NCBI GenBank assembly: GCA_030681195.1
Contig: JAUXXJ010000005.1
Span: forward strand, 286,964 to 350,963
DNA length: 64,000 nt
Source of the DNA: Rhodocyclaceae bacterium
GTDB taxonomy: Bacteria > Pseudomonadota > Gammaproteobacteria > Burkholderiales > Rhodocyclaceae
Reading direction: 5' to 3'
Below, piece by piece: positions 63,939-64,000 of this stretch. Every line of letters starts with the position of its first letter. Within the stretch, counting starts at the first letter, position 1. The notes beneath the pieces were generated by a model. The model was not told the origin of the DNA, did not search any database, and worked only from the letters and a program-made list of their open reading frames with translations. The position numbers and the translations under genes were made by a program.

Positions 63939-64000
63939 ATGGGTGAGCGCAAACAGATCAGCTTCAGCGAGATGGAATACGGCGCCAAGAAGAAGCAGAC
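63939..64000 (+). CDS. IS5-family transposase, first codons only (cut by window edge)
   Basis: An ATG at 63939, after GTGAGGAAC, opens MGERKQISFSEMEYGAKKKQ and runs off the window. This is the characteristic opening of IS5-group transposases (short basic start, EMEY/EMEF, KKKQT). The remaining DDE domain is outside the window. Confidence 0.75.
   Translation, partial: MGERKQISFSEMEYGAKKKQ

Noticed and set aside
1..64000. CRISPR array or prophage
   Set aside because: The dispersed 24-bp repeat is not regularly spaced with unique spacers, no cas genes are seen, and no phage structural genes are present.

Overview
The window looks like a chromosomal segment of a betaproteobacterium, most probably from the Rhodocyclales (Dechloromonas, Azonexus, Accumulibacter or Propionivibrio type). 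The reasons are the high GC content, the gene families (MaoC hydratases, a phasin, an extended CoA-transferase, a hemerythrin kinase, many PAS/GGDEF/HD-GYP proteins) and the gene neighbourhoods. This placement is an inference from content; no 16S gene is present.

Layout. 1-2.2 kb: minus-strand Cache-domain sensor (cut by the window edge) and a urea/amide-type substrate-binding protein. 2.3-7.1 kb: minus-strand acyl-CoA cluster with three tandem MaoC hydratases, FabI, acetate kinase and a MaoC-phosphotransacetylase fusion. 7.2-12.1 kb: MtfA peptidase, AAA ATPase, EamA exporter, and a yciB-yciI-bolA-parvulin operon. 12.1-14.6 kb: dadA and a TIGR03862-type flavoprotein. 14.7-16.1 kb: two HTH-receiver regulators in tandem. 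16.9-35.0 kb: an unusually long co-directional run with gaps of at most 33 nt, joining nine signalling ORFs (four histidine kinases, two double-receiver proteins, a GGDEF-EAL protein, an HD-GYP protein and a 66-residue orphan) to an ATP-grasp protein and mobB-moeA-moaD-moaE. 35-42.3 kb: phasin, CoA-transferase, a YbhN-like membrane protein, LysR regulator, alr and radA. 42.3-45.4 kb: a wrecked type I restriction locus in which hsdM, hsdS and hsdR keep only their ends while a Schlafen/AlbA_2 gene stays intact. 45.4-55.4 kb: FtsX-type permease, heme-sensing diguanylate cyclase, peroxiredoxin, SlyD, MurI, fumarase and acetyl-CoA synthetase. 55.5-57.4 kb: small unknown genes around tRNA-Asn. 57.4-62 kb: parC-parE and tRNA-Arg. 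62-64 kb: a gene-poor, GC-rich structured stretch with an integron attC-like hairpin, a zinc-ribbon protein of a widespread unknown family, and the first codons of an IS5-family transposase.

The main signal that ordinary annotation does not explain is a 24-bp non-palindromic repeat: GCCGTCCCGCCA directly followed by GCGCCGACTTTT. There are 16 clear copies, plus one copy split exactly at its midpoint, in 64 kb. Ten copies lie inside protein genes (two in parC, and one each in alr, moeA and others). In each orientation they use only one of the three possible reading frames, adding KVGAGGTA or AVPPAPTF to the protein. The others sit at stop codons or between genes. I know of no named family with this sequence. 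A DNA-uptake-type signal or a protein-invading selfish element, in the manner of Rickettsia palindromic elements, are the two leading ideas.

How the genes work together: the acyl-CoA cluster, phasin, CoA-transferase, Acs and fumarase suggest short-chain fatty acid use and polyhydroxyalkanoate storage. The signalling run would feed oxygen and other cues into c-di-GMP turnover, because it contains phosphodiesterase and cyclase outputs but no DNA-binding output.
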